This document shows, one piece after another, positions 50,137-61,049 of a stretch of DNA of 64,000 bases; position 1 is the first letter of the stretch, and each line of letters starts with the position of its first letter. A model generated the notes under the pieces. The model did no database searches. It saw nothing but the letters and a program-made list of their open reading frames with translations, and was not told where the DNA came from. The stretch spans positions 147,930 to 211,929 of the forward strand of contig FJUW01000056.1 in NCBI GenBank assembly GCA_900074885.1. The letters are read 5' to 3'. This DNA is from Rhynchosporium graminicola (taxonomy: Eukaryota; Ascomycota; Leotiomycetes; Helotiales; Ploettnerulaceae). Position numbers and translations under genes: made by a program.

Positions 50137-51017
50137 TGCGAAGCGAAGAGTAAACACAACTATCACAATACTATCTCAAGACGACACAAAATCACCACCG
50201 TGACTTCCACGCAATTGATATTAATTGCGATGTTGACGATATTTGACAGTAAGACGCGGAGTTCAGCTGTGAGCACTAGCAGGGATAAACGCCCGGTTTA
50301 CCTCACGGTAGATTCGACCAAGTCACATGATATCATCGGGCGCCGCATCGAATCACGAGGAAGTGGCCATGGTCTTTCGATCCCAGCTGTGTAATGTCGA
50401 GACACAGGACACAGAGCAAGAAACCTCTCGCTCATAAGGAGTCTCTGTATTGGAGCAAAATGTGGCATATATCAAAAGCCTTGCAATACTCCGCACGCAA
50501 ACTACTTGAGATTTTATACTTCCCTGTCAGAACCATGTGTGTAAAAACGCAGCAGAAAGGAGAAAGCAGAGCCAGCAAGACGTCGAGCTCATGAGCTAAG
50601 ACCGACCTGGCTTATGAGGTATAATCTAGATCTTCAATCGCCATGCTCCACAGACGCCACCTGTAAGCAAAAACTCCTGCGCTCGAATGCTCCCCTTGTG
50701 TCGTCGGTCTGGAAGGGAGCCTCCATTATCACAGTACTGGACATATCAAGTATGGTAATGTTGCGCGTGATGAGGGGGTTCAGGCGGAGACTTGAGATAT
50801 TTACATTCCGGGATAGAACGCTCGGCAGTCATCCGCGGCAACCAGGAAAATTATCAACTTCACTCCACACACGGTTCCCAAATTTGGTTATCGTCTCATC
50901 GTGACACTCATTATTCATAGTTTTATACTATACATTCATAGTATACTCTTACGTGACACTCCATCAAAATCCCAATTGCAAGAAAGTGCACACAAGGCCC
51001 AAGACGAAATCTGCTTC
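50137..51017. other. Promoter of the CorA-like gene and 3' region of the cupredoxin gene
   Basis: 0.9 kb between two minus-strand genes. The open frames on the + strand are short and without family features. Nothing else seen. Confidence 0.6.
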
Positions 51018-51753
51018 TTAAATGATCAAGCCACCGAAAGTGATGGCCGCAAAACCAGTCAGACCAAAGATTGTCCAGCTCACTCCTCCTCTCGCTTCAA
51101 CAGCAGCACTACCAGATGCTGACGATGAAGGCGTTGTTGATGTAGTTGGCGAGCCAGTAGTCTGCACCTTGCCGAGAGTCCCACCTTGAACCTTCGATGG
51201 AGCGACTGTTGCAGAGACATTCTTAGCCGCGGCCACATATTGTTCGATTGTCTTGTCGGCACTAGGTGCAATGTTAGTAATTTCTGTCCAGATTCAGTGC
51301 GGACCAGACTTACGGAGGGTTGATGACGCCTGCCATACCACCAGCACAATGCCCGGTAAATGCACAGTAATACCAGATTGGCTTTGTGTCTGTGACGGTG
51401 ATGGAGAAGACTTGTTCGTTCATTCCCGAGGTGGTCTTAATCCCACCACTGAAGAAGCTGGTGCCGTTCAGTGGGGTGCAAGGTGCAGCGAAAGACGATT
51501 GAGCGACGGAGTGGGTTGCTGGGTAGAAATGGAACTCGATAGTATCGCCAACGTTCGCCTTCATGCTTTCCGGGCGGAACTTAAGAGGGCTTTCTCCAAC
51601 TTTGACGATGTGAAGCGGACCGGAGGAAGCTGCTGCTGTGCTAGCAGAAGCAAAGGCGACTGTGCTGCTACTTTTAGTATCGCTACCGTAGCCATACTGA
51701 GCAAGTGTGACAGGGAGGAGGGAGAGGATGGCGGAGAGCTTGAAGTACTGCAT
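51018..51753 (-). CDS. GPI-type extracellular cupredoxin (Ser-rich copper-binding protein)
   Basis: Exons 51753-51314 and 51261-51018 flank a 52-bp intron with a textbook TTACTAACA branch site and give 227 residues. Signal peptide at 1-18 (MQYFKLSAILSLLPVTLA), Ser/Ala linker, then a cupredoxin fold at about 47-147 (HIVKVGESPLKF, ANVGDTIEFHFYPATHSV, WYYCAFTGHCAGGM). The type-1 copper ligand set is visible as His81, Cys130, His135 and Met140. A Ser/Thr stalk and a hydrophobic C-terminal GPI-type tail (ISWTIF-like, ending FAAITFGGLII) follow. These fungal extracellular Ser-rich cupredoxins are wall or membrane proteins of mostly unknown role; copper binding is predicted from the ligands. Confidence 0.9.
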
Positions 51754-53681
51754 TCTAAAGGGGGAATAAGTGGATATAAATTAAATGTTTGAAGTTAGAC
51801 CAGCTAAGTTGTATTCAAAGTTTGAGAGAGAATGAGAAGGATGATAAGACAGAAAACAGGTGAGAGGTCTCCTTATATATTTGTTTCCTCTGCCATCCTA
51901 TCCCTGGCGATAATTTGTCCCGGGTGTGACAGTGTGACAAACATTCCGGAGACCTCCCAACATTCACAATACCAAGCTTTTCTAAGCGACGAATTTGAAA
52001 GTAGGGGAAATAATCCTACGGAGGTAGGGCAGCCTATCCTGTGATAGCATCCAGACCGGGATACGGAAGATCCCTTGGAGGAAGGCGTATCTGATACACC
52101 TCTGTAACTCCATCAGAGCCCCCTTCGACCCAATTAGATTGTATATGGAATGATTATCCTGACAGGTGCCAGAGTCTTTCTTCGACCTCGAAAGGGGATT
52201 TCAGAATGCGCCTTCTTCTTTCGAGACTTTTACGGATGATGTGACGTTTAGAAACGAAATTCTAACTTTCGAATTGCCTGCTTGGGCTGATCTAATAACT
52301 GGATGAAGCATCAAATCACTTTACTGGACTTAAAGTCGATCCGTACTCACAAAACATGGCTCAAGATGCCACGCCTTCAAATAATACGCCCAATGTAATT
52401 GTGGCTCCTTGCCCCTAGTGAAAGGCCACTCGCCTCGCGTCTCAGGTATTGCTCAGTGCGACTACACTTCTCGAGGTTCGAATCAGCAAATAGGTGCTCA
52501 TCCAAGATAACACCACAGCGCTAACAAAGGCGCGTGCACAAACGACAGAAAACAGAAACATAGATTCAGAATATCCGACGAATGACAGCGGCAGCTTACC
52601 GCTGCCGCGGTTTCAAGATGGATACTCTCGGATGGTGGAGGCTGTGCTGAAGACAACGCAAGCGACCTTCACTCGAGGGGCTGTGTCTGACGAACTGTCC
52701 AATAAAACATCATGCGCCGCTCTTCTTCTTGCAAGATTTTCAGAGGTGTGAAGGGGGAAGTCCTACGTCCCAAGATGTTTCCAGTTTTCGTCTGAAGTTC
52801 GTTTGGTGTTTAATAAGCCCCCCGAAACCGAGATCTCTCATCAGTGACTAAGCGAGATCACGTGTGACATCTGTTCTGTCTCCAAGCAGCCACGGAATGA
52901 GTGTTCCAACAACTGGCAAAGTAATTCGGACGACCTATTATTCATGATCAATCAAACATTCTCGGTGTTTCGACTGAGGTGGATTTAGAGGCTAAGCAAG
53001 CTAGACTTACGAGATAGCAGTCACCTGGGTGATGGATACAACTCGACGGCGGAGACACGACTTGGGTGGACGTCTTCTCGTATGTTAATCTTTGAGTTAT
53101 TATAAGACTTGATAAAAACTATAAATATAATATTGCGTAAAGCTTCTTCGAGAATCAAGGATCCTTTCCACGACAGAATGGCTGTCGAGTAAAGCGAAGC
53201 TACTAAGAAGCCTTTTGCCTGGATGGAGAGCAACACAGATCCTTACGCACCCAATTACACCGGCCTAGCATTACTATGCAATGAATCATCATCTCAATAA
53301 CTTATTCCTCTGAAACTCATGATACGGGTGATATCTGGAAAAATGTTATTGTTTTCTGCGACCGTGATTGCGTCCCAACACACGAGAAGCCGGCTGTAGA
53401 AAGACTCAGCGAGTCCATGAACTTGAAAGTGCAGGTCATGCTATCAATTATCCTACAAATTCCCCCCTCTGACATCTGATGAAGAATCACAGACTGGGGA
53501 CGCAGCGGGGCGCAACTGGTGTTTCTGGAGCCATCGCCGATTCCCATGTTGGGAGTGGGCTGTAGCAATTTTAGAGGATGAGAAGATAATTTTCATGATA
53601 GACAAACTGATGTAACCACAGAAGTTCCTTAACCCAAAACAAATTCCTTTCAGCAGTTCCATGTATTCAGATATTTTCAGA
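51754..53681. other. Intergenic, no supported gene
   Basis: Cupredoxin promoter at the left end. A perfect 8-bp hairpin (GCGGCAGC-TTACC-GCTGCCGC) lies at 52588-52608. A tRNA-like B-box sequence near 52473 has no partner structure. The frame at 52494-52751 starts with GTG and is not recognised. Confidence 0.55.
51872..51879 (-). promoter_or_regulatory. TATA-like element of the cupredoxin gene
   Basis: TATATAAG on the minus strand lies about 120 bp upstream of the ATG at 51753. Confidence 0.4.
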
Positions 53682-55148
53682 CTAGCACAGTAGCACTTGT
53701 GCCTTGGCAGCGATAGTTCTGCGACCTATCTCGCCATACATCACGAAAGATCCAGACAGTGCAAACGCCACGGTTCTCCCCTCCAAATCAATATCTTCTA
53801 CCTTTCCTGGTGGTCTCACATCGAAATCCACGGCTTTGTGTTATGCTTTATCGTAGAGAGTCATTGGAGGTGGTGGCTCCGCTTTAAACAAGCTCCTGCT
53901 GTACCTGGCATTGAGCATCAACGTATGAGCGCTTTCACACAGTCTCGGAAAACGTCCGCTTAATTTGTTATCACCTGTATTGCAGCCAAGAAGCGGCCCC
54001 ATAAATTCTTCCATCATCTCAGCAGCGGCAACAACTTCTCAGCTTATCGTTCTTGGGTGGTCAGCTTGCATCCAGGCAGCACATTTCAAAGTCGTGAGCC
54101 TCCAGTCCGCACGCAATTTCAAATCCGCGACTAGATGGAACTATCAGCGTGATCCAAAAGCGTTCGGTCAAGGAAACTCACGATTATCGTGCCCGTCTTG
54201 TTGTTTCTCAAATTGCCCCAGCACCATCTCGGCGGCTTCGCCTGCTGGAAGGTGACACAAACTAAACGACGGAACGTCCAGGATATTTTCGCATAATAAC
54301 GTGAAAAGCACGTTTCGTAGCCTGTTCTGCAATTTTAGGTTTGTGAATATTTTCATCGAAAAAAGCTGCAAGACTTCAAGCTGCCTTAGTAGCGGGTCCA
54401 GAGGAATCATGGGTTCAATAATACGATCTGCCGAATAGTGCTTTGATATAATAATCTTTATCTGCCCACCCAGTAGTTCATAGAGACCGGCGAGGTAATC
54501 TGTAGACATGTCTTCGCTCGTGGCCCCTCGGCTCGTAATCCAACCCCGCATTTGTTCAAGTTTTCCTTCTAAGGCTTGTAGTTGACGTTCAAGTTCTGCC
54601 TTCTCTCTTTTGAGTTTGTGCACTTCGTCGCCTGCTGATGACGAACCTGCAGGGTTCTCACCCTTCCTCGATATTGCTGCCAGGCTAAACTGCAATTCGT
54701 ATCAATCAGGTCATGTATATCCTCTTGATAGCCGTCAATCTTCCGGTCAAGACCTTCGATTTGATCCTTCAGATTTTTGGTCTCACTCGTCTCTGTCGCC
54801 CAATCACCCATGGGCATCGCATCCCGTGCCCGCAAATCCTTCATGGTCTGCGCTGTAGCCTCAGCTCTATCAGAAGATAGCTCAGCGTCTAACTTGAGGC
54901 GAAAACCCTCCTCGTGCCTGGTTCCAATTTCGACTTTTGCGTGATGGAGATCTGCTTCGAGGTTTTTGATTTTTCTGTAATGCAGCTTGCAATTTTTCTT
55001 CGGAGGCAGCGTTGGATTCAGCCGGTAGGGTTGATCCAGCAGCTTTCCTGGCTCTGATGACATTTTCGAGATCGCGAATACCTGCTCTTACATTATTATT
55101 TCGAATCTTTTGCCTGCTGGCTCCAAATGGGTCAGTTGGTCGCTTCAT
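53682..55148 (-). pseudogene. Degenerate coiled-coil protein, paralogue of the 59.5-61.0 kb gene
   Basis: Start ATG at 55148. The first frame reads into a helix (AASEEKLQAAL), then needs one base removed in the A/T run at 54970-54974 to continue as IKNLEADLHHAKVEIG. A second one-base break near 54695-54706 leads to KLKREKAELERQLQALEGK and a globular helical part (YLAGLYELLGGQIKIIISKHYS, LADLKLRADWRLTTLKCAAW). An intron at 54181-54131 (GTGAGT, CTGAT, CTAG) is still good. An in-frame TGA (54041-54039) and TAA (53843-53841) follow, yet sequence similarity to the intact paralogue resumes after both: LCESAHTLMLNARYSRSLF against VCEEAFEFAMLLRSSRDSY, and FALSGSFVMYGEIGRRTI against YALAPALVKYPLTDPKKRL. 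Two frame breaks plus two stops indicate decay. Individual breaks could be sequencing errors. Confidence 0.7.
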
Positions 55149-55182
55149 GTTTCTCGTTGCCTAGAAAAAAAGTTGACGAAAG

Positions 55183-55488
55183 ATGGCGATTTCACATACA
55201 GTACCTCGATCAGCTGCAATATTGCGAGTTGATTGTGAGTATCTTCCGTGTCCTCTGTCTCGGACTGTTGGTCTAGTCCAATCCGGAGTTCACGTTCAAC
55301 GGGATAAGCGAGATTTAAGCGTGGTCTTTGTTGACTTTATCCAGAAAACGTTACCACAAGATGGCAAGGACGTTTCGGCTGTGAAATCCAATTCGACTAG
55401 GCTATTTGGTACATATACGTACACTGAAGAAAAATTGCTTATTCTTACTCATGCGCTTGAGCAAGTGTACCTGAAGCCCTTGCGATGA
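55183..55488 (+). CDS. Possible small hypothetical protein
   Basis: 101-codon frame with a good start context (AAAGATGGCG), divergent from the coiled-coil pseudogene by 34 bp. An optional in-frame 42-nt GTGAGT...CTAG intron would shorten it to 87 residues. No family recognised. It could be part of the pseudogene's old promoter and open only by chance. Confidence 0.2.
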   Translation: MAISHTVPRSAAILRVDCEYLPCPLSRTVGLVQSGVHVQRDKRDLSVVFVDFIQKTLPQDGKDVSAVKSNSTRLFGTYTYTEEKLLILTHALEQVYLKPLR

Positions 55489-55962
55489 CTGAACGCTTTC
55501 TGCTGTTCCCGTGATAGGAAACATTCGCGATACTATCCGCATGAGAATTCTAGCGATTAATATGACTCTGCTGGCTCTCGATATTTCTATCGTCTTGATT
55601 GACCTCTGCTCGGCTGCTAAGTGATTGGAGGAATGCTATTGTGGTGAGAATATTGCCTGGGTTGGCTGCCTCCGCTTTGACCAATTCGATGCTTATTATG
55701 ACCAAATTGCTGCTCCATTGTTCTCTGTGTACCCTGAGAAGTGTAATAAAAATCACGGATATCATTTCCAGGTTGACTGTTCGATAACTGCTGATATCTT
55801 CCCTGTTAATGCAAGTCCTCTCCATGCACCCAGCACCGCATCGAAGATCATGGGGCAGCGAATCGTTTCCTCGCCAATTTCCATCATCCGCGTGTCCGTT
55901 GTCTTTGGATATATTGCCGTGCTGCTGATCCTCGAATCCTCGATTACCACCGGCTGGCTGGC

Positions 55963-56254
55963 TCACTCGTCTCGAATTGTGCCTCTTTCCCTTGCCCTTC
56001 TTACTGAAACAGCCTTATTAAATCCCTTCTGCGCGAAGCCAGCTGACATGCCGATACCCTTCGCAACCAAGTCCTGCTTGATCGATGAGCCACAAATATT
56101 ACTTGACCCCGTTTCTAAATCTCTGCTGAACAATCCTTCGGTCTCCGCATTTCTTTCTTTCTTCGCTTTATCCTTCTTCTGATACTCTTTTATGGCTTTC
56201 TTGCCTTCGCTCAAAAAGATGGGTTATGACGAACGCGGTGATTGCTGGTGCCAT
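55963..56254 (-). pseudogene. Small Lys-rich protein with a one-base frame break
   Basis: ATG at 56254 begins MAPAITAFVITHL. The frame then needs one base fewer in the A/T run at 56213-56217 to continue as SEGKKAIKEYQKKDKAKKER and run to a stop at 55963. The joined product would be about 96 residues: a short hydrophobic start and a basic helix, a type common among uncharacterised small proteins of filamentous fungi. Further protein-like sequence lies downstream (55762-55960) in other frames, so the original gene may have been longer. No function can be assigned. Confidence 0.35.
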
Positions 56255-56646
56255 CGTGATGTTAGAAGTTAAGGAAGAGGATGTTGGTGTTGAAGAGATT
56301 TTAGTTTCTGTGTGTGTGTGAGGTGGGCTGAATATGGGCCAAGAAGAGATCGGGGATAGGCTTCTTGAAAGTAAGTTGGGAAAATAAGAAGGTCTTATGA
56401 TCTTGAATAGCTGTTGGTATCCTTTTCTGACTCGACGTACATAGCTCAATAACTCATCTCGAAAAGGTATTCATAGAATCAACACGGACCATGCAAGAAT
56501 GGTTGTGAATAAGACACCTCTTTGTGATTCACCCTGACAGCGGCACTATGATTGTAGCATCCGATCACGTAAGGTCAAGAAGGAAAAATATTGATATTGA
56601 TACATTGTCTAAAGCGTCATTCCCATGTAAGCAAACCTAAAGCACC
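56255..56646. other. Short intergenic spacer, no gene seen
   Basis: About 390 bp between two minus-strand genes: promoter of the small Lys-rich gene and 3' end of the Hsp70-like gene. A GT repeat, (TG)n at about 56309-56320, is the only feature. Confidence 0.6.
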
Positions 56647-58781
56647 TCAATCATACTTAGCCATCACAGTACCCATCTCCTTCCCTTTGACCTCAAGCGA
56701 GAACTTCATCATCGCAGGCTTGATGGTGATGAGTAAATCATAATGGACATTAAAATATATATTGCCATCCTGACCGACAACCCTTTGCAAGTGGCTGCGA
56801 TCTACGGTTGACAAGTCAGCTGTCAACACGCAATTGACCTTGGTTGTAGATGCTGCCGGATGGACTGGTGGCGTCTTGCTTTCACTCTGAATGAGCTCAT
56901 CCTTGAAGATCAACTCGGAGTTCGCAAAACCTTCTCGCAGGGAGCGGTAGAAAGGAAATTTGATGACTTGCTCGCGGAGCAAATCTTCGCCGCAGAGTAT
57001 GTACCATGTCATCTAGGTTCATCGAGTAAGTAAATCAGGCTCGCAGATTTGCATTGTGTGGAGACCTACGAGATGAATTCTGTCACGTCCTAAGATTGGA
57101 TCGAAAATCTTCACCTGACCAGCGTCGCGGAATTGCTCAAATGCGGACAGCGCATTAACGCCGTAGTGCCTGGTTGCTTGGTTCGAAACAATGAGGGTCT
57201 CTTGTGGAAGTTGGCTGAGTACTGCACCTCTGTGTCGTGGTCAGCGCGAGGAAGGTGCCCAAGAAGAAGAGATAAGTCATACTTGACGATGGCTGCCCAA
57301 GCTCCGTAAGGCTGAATGACTTGAAGGTGAGAATGATTTGTCTCCAAGCAAGCCTTTAGGTACTCGCTGGATCCGAAACCGCCGACAAGGAATATGGCCT
57401 GCGGTTTGTTAGATTTCTCCCGAAATGATATCATCTCATGGTGAACATTCTTTGATCTCATTTGCCTTTGGGTGACCTTCGTTAAGTCTCTTCACCAACA
57501 CGAGGTTGACTTGTTCATCCACAAGTCTCTCAATATCGGCAATTAGGGGATCAAAAATCTCCCTCACATCGTTGCTACTTGGCATTAGTCTACGCAGGAG
57601 GTGAGTGACCAGCGAAAGTAGACTGACCCTTTCATGTTCCAGCAGTTTGAGACAAGATTGTTGACAGGATCGTCGACCAAGTTGGCCATGGGAAAATTGA
57701 TGTAGTAATCCTCGTCGAGGTCACCACGGAATGCTGTCTTGACAGAGCGGTCGAATTGTTGAACGGCCTGCTCAAAACCTTTCGTCTTGCGGAGACTGAA
57801 ATACTGGTCTTCACCAACAAGATCCTTCACGGCTTGCTCGAAGCGTTTGTTCAGACCGAGTGATCCAGCCATGCCACCCTTTCCAGGAACAAGCTCCTTG
57901 AGTTCAAGTCTTGGAGACAGCTGCGTAATCTCGTAGGAGATAAGATCCACTGTGCCGCCCCCAGCGTCGCATATGACGAATGCATCGCCGACCTGCTTCG
58001 GCATCAGTACAGTGCACCAGATCGAGGGTGATACTGACGTTCAAGGCCTTGTCTTGCAACATGTGGAGAGTATACATTGCAGCAGCCTCGGGTTCTTTGA
58101 TTAATGCAACTGGGTGGATGCCGGCCCGCTTGGCTGCCTTGATAAAGTTAGCTTGAACTGGAAAGTGCACATGGAAGCAAAGGGAGACTGACTTTCAAGG
58201 TTGTGTCTTTTGCCTTATCAGACCATACAGCAGGCACCGTGAGCACAAATTGCTTTTGACAAACTTGAAGGTACTCGCTTGGAATGCTGGTCTCGATCTT
58301 TTTCATGGCGTGCTTGAAGATGGCGCCCATGTAATCGGCTGCTACTTCGACAGCGGGCTTCCCCAGACGCTTCAAGTCTGCCTTCGCAGTCGACTCGGGG
58401 AGATACAGTGGCCGGGTTTGATCAGGGTCCAGGAGTAGCTTGACGCCTTGTACAACATCATTTGTGTGCTTCTGAGCACCCCAAGTAAAGTCACTGTTGT
58501 CATCATTGTTGTAGCAAATGATGGTGGGAACCTTGGGTTGCGCGAAGCCTTCTAAGCCTGACGAAAAGTTAATCGACCAATATGTAAAGGAAGCTGGAAT
58601 TCATACCCGGCCAGTCCATGATGGATATAACCTCGGGCTTGGGAACATTTGCAAAGGCATAGGCGATGCCACTGTAGGTTGTGCCGAAGTCCAAAGCGAC
58701 CACGAGTTGTTCTCTCGAGTGATAGATGCTAGGCGCACTGCTGAGATCATCTGGCTCCATAATAAACAGATTATCTGCCAT
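56647..58781 (-). CDS. HSPA12-like Hsp70-family ATPase with a mutated splice donor (eight exons)
   Basis: Exons 58781-58607, 58557-58193, 58137-58039, 57992-57628, 57574-57451, 57398-57283, 57229-57070 and 57012-56647 give 589 residues with every phase closed. Nucleotide-binding motifs: phosphate-1 LDFGTTYSG at about 30, phosphate-2 CDAGGGTVDL at about 221 and adenosine motif FLVGGFGSSEYL at about 379. The C-terminal part (MTWYILCGEDLLREQ...MAKYD) is the typical fungal HSPA12-like end. There is no substrate-binding domain of DnaK type. The intron between exons 5 and 6 (57450-57399) has a good CTAAC branch and CGCAG acceptor but starts GAATGT where GTATGT is expected. Unspliced it would stop after EIKECSP at about residue 380, before the adenosine motif. 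Three other donors are GTCAGT. Likely a cytosolic ATPase; possibly inactive. Confidence 0.8.
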
Positions 58782-59467
58782 TTCGGCTTTTTCTTGATAC
58801 GTAGTGCGATGAAGAAAATCCAATACTCTCTAAAGGAGATGCTTTGATGCGCAAGTCTGAAATAACGCAACAGTCTGGGAGATATCTTCAATTCAAGACT
58901 TTCGGCAGAGCACCATGTCCATGTAGACGCCGCCGCAGGCCTTTCGAAAACCTCCCGGTGATTCGATCTAAGGATAGGTTTGGGGATCGGTGTAGTGTTC
59001 CGGAGGCCCTTGAATGGTTTTCAAGACATGAGCCACAGCTTGTCTTGCAGAATGCTGAAAGCCCTCTACGCGTCATTACTCACAATACGAGAAGTCTTAA
59101 CTAAACAACGGCAGCAGCCCGTATCAAAGTTATGAGATCAGACGAGGTCTGGAGTTGCCGCAGCCCATGCAGAATGCCGTAGGATACGCTAAAGTGGATC
59201 CCTCCGTCCAATCAGCAAGTGTGTGATTCAAACGGAAAGTCTTTTTGTGAAACCATCTGACAAGTAACTCCAGATATTGAAGACCAAAGTGACTCCAAAG
59301 ACTAGATTTCGGAGACTCGTGTCTGTAGGCAGCCGAAATATCGAACTAGACATTTCAGACGAAAGAGGGTGGCAATCTTCTGGATGGGATGTCAATGAAA
59401 ATGAGAAGGTGCGCGACAGTACTCCTGTAGATGCCAGGGAACTTTCATCCCCCTCTCCTGGCATTAA
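58782..59467. promoter_or_regulatory. Shared divergent promoter of the Hsp70-like and coiled-coil genes
   Basis: 686 bp between two head-to-head genes. I found no clear TATA box and no three-unit nGAAnnTTCn heat-shock element by eye. Frames at 58844-59104 and 59277-59471 are open but not family-like. Confidence 0.45.
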
Positions 59468-61049
59468 ATGACCCCAGAATCGTTCAAAAGCATAACACTG
59501 TCTCCGCAAATGAGCCGATTCAACCTATTTTACCGAAGTTCACGCCCCGAAGTTGTGATGTCGGATATCAAAGATCCTCATGTCCTACAACAGTACATCC
59601 TTATTCAAGAACAGGTGCAGTACCTTCATACTGAATTTCTTCAGCTCGGCAACCATCTCAGCGAGCAATTCAACAAACTCCAGGACCAGATTATCAAGGA
59701 AGGGGCAGAAGCCAGAATGGGGGCGACTTTCAGTAGAGCAAAGACTGAACCACCACTGAGCGATGGTCGTATGATCGAGGTAAATTTCAACCCTGCTAGT
59801 TGGTTACTTATTTTGACAGCTGCAGGATCGACTGGACGGGACAAGGGACGAAATTCGTGAGCTGAAAGAGGCTGTCGAAGCAGCCGAAAAGGAACGCAAA
59901 TTAGAAATCTCAGAGCGACTTCGAATGCAACATGAGTACGAGATTAAGTATAATGAATGGGAGGGGATGAAGAAGAATGGTAACGCTTGCATCGACGAAT
60001 TGCGGGTGCGAAACGATCAGCTCGAAGCATCAGTCAAGGATCTGGACAAAAACAGAGGCCTTGCAATTGAGCATCTCGAAAAGCTCGTCGCCCAGAACCA
60101 AGTGCTAGAAGGGGAATCCGCGGCAATGAAGGACGAAATGACGACACTTCAGGAGCAAACAATCGCACTTCGGGGAATGTTGACGAAGAACGGCGGACAC
60201 GAGGGCAACCAAATGGATGATAACACAATCGTCAGATCCTTTGCTAGCATCCGGGAGCAAGTGCAGCGAATCGCTCACAAATTCTGTCCCACCAAGCCAT
60301 TCGAACTTACGTTCAGCAGAAGCCCCACAGGGCAGAGACTGGAATTCTTCAAGTTCTGGGCAGCGGGCAACTTGCCCAAGCGAAGAAATCTCATGAGAGC
60401 AAAAATCTTCGAGATTATCCAGGACGAGATCCTACAGAGGAAGAATTTCGGAATGGACGACTTTTTCGAGGGATCTGGAGGAAATGAGAAGCTTGATCTG
60501 GAGCGCAGCCTCCACAGATTCGAGACGGCATTAATGGGGTTGAACCCAGGTAGGGAGGAGTACAGTTCCATCACACATTATGAAGTACTAACTTCTGTTC
60601 GAGGCAGCGAGGCAGCTACTGCTGACTGGAGAGTTCGCACTTTGCATTGTGCTTCTCTCTTGAAGCTCGCAAACTCAAGAGCAAAGAAGACAGCGGCGTT
60701 GATTCAGGGATACGTTGATCCTTTGTGGTCATGTTCACGACCAAATGAAGCAGAGGGTGCCTCGGCCGATGTCAAGCACCTTGCTGTCCTCCTCGAAAGA
60801 GTGTGCGAAGAAGCCTTTGAATTCGCAATGCTCCTTCGATCATCAAGAGACTCCTATCGCTGTGAGTTGCCAGCTCGACGAAGCCCACTCGGCGAGGACT
60901 CAGAGCCCCAGTCCCGGGAACCCTCTGAAGGGGGCTCTTCGACAGATCAAGATATTGCGTATGCATTGGCGCCTGCACTCGTCAAGTATCCTTTGACTGA
61001 TCCAAAGAAGCGTTTGATACTCGAGAAAGCACATGTTGTTGTCTTTTGA
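59468..61049 (+). CDS. Coiled-coil protein of unknown function (two exons)
   Basis: Exons 59468-59779 and 59826-61049 (46-bp intron, GTAAAT...TGCAG; an acceptor six bases earlier is also in phase) give 511 residues. Alternative starts are at 59510 and 59558. Residues about 100-230 are a strong coiled coil (EIRELKEAVEAAEKERKLE, LEASVKDLDKNRGLAIEHL, MKDEMTTLQEQTIALRGML). The remaining 250 residues are helical, with SFASIREQVQRIAHKF, MRAKIFEIIQDEIL, DWRVRTLHCASLLKL and LERVCEEAFEFAMLL. An acidic Ser/Glu linker separates a final YALAPALVKYPL...EKAHVVV segment. A degenerate paralogue lies at 53.7-55.1 kb and an Hsp70-like gene is head-to-head. I recognise the type as a recurrent uncharacterised fungal coiled-coil family but no domain name. 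Confidence 0.78.

Noticed and set aside
52473..52485. GGTTCGAATC box-B-like motif
   Set aside because: No box A at the right distance and no cloverleaf pairing around it.
52588..52608. 8-bp perfect hairpin as a terminator or RNA element
   Set aside because: An isolated hairpin with no T-run or conserved context. Rho-independent terminators do not apply to a fungal nuclear genome.
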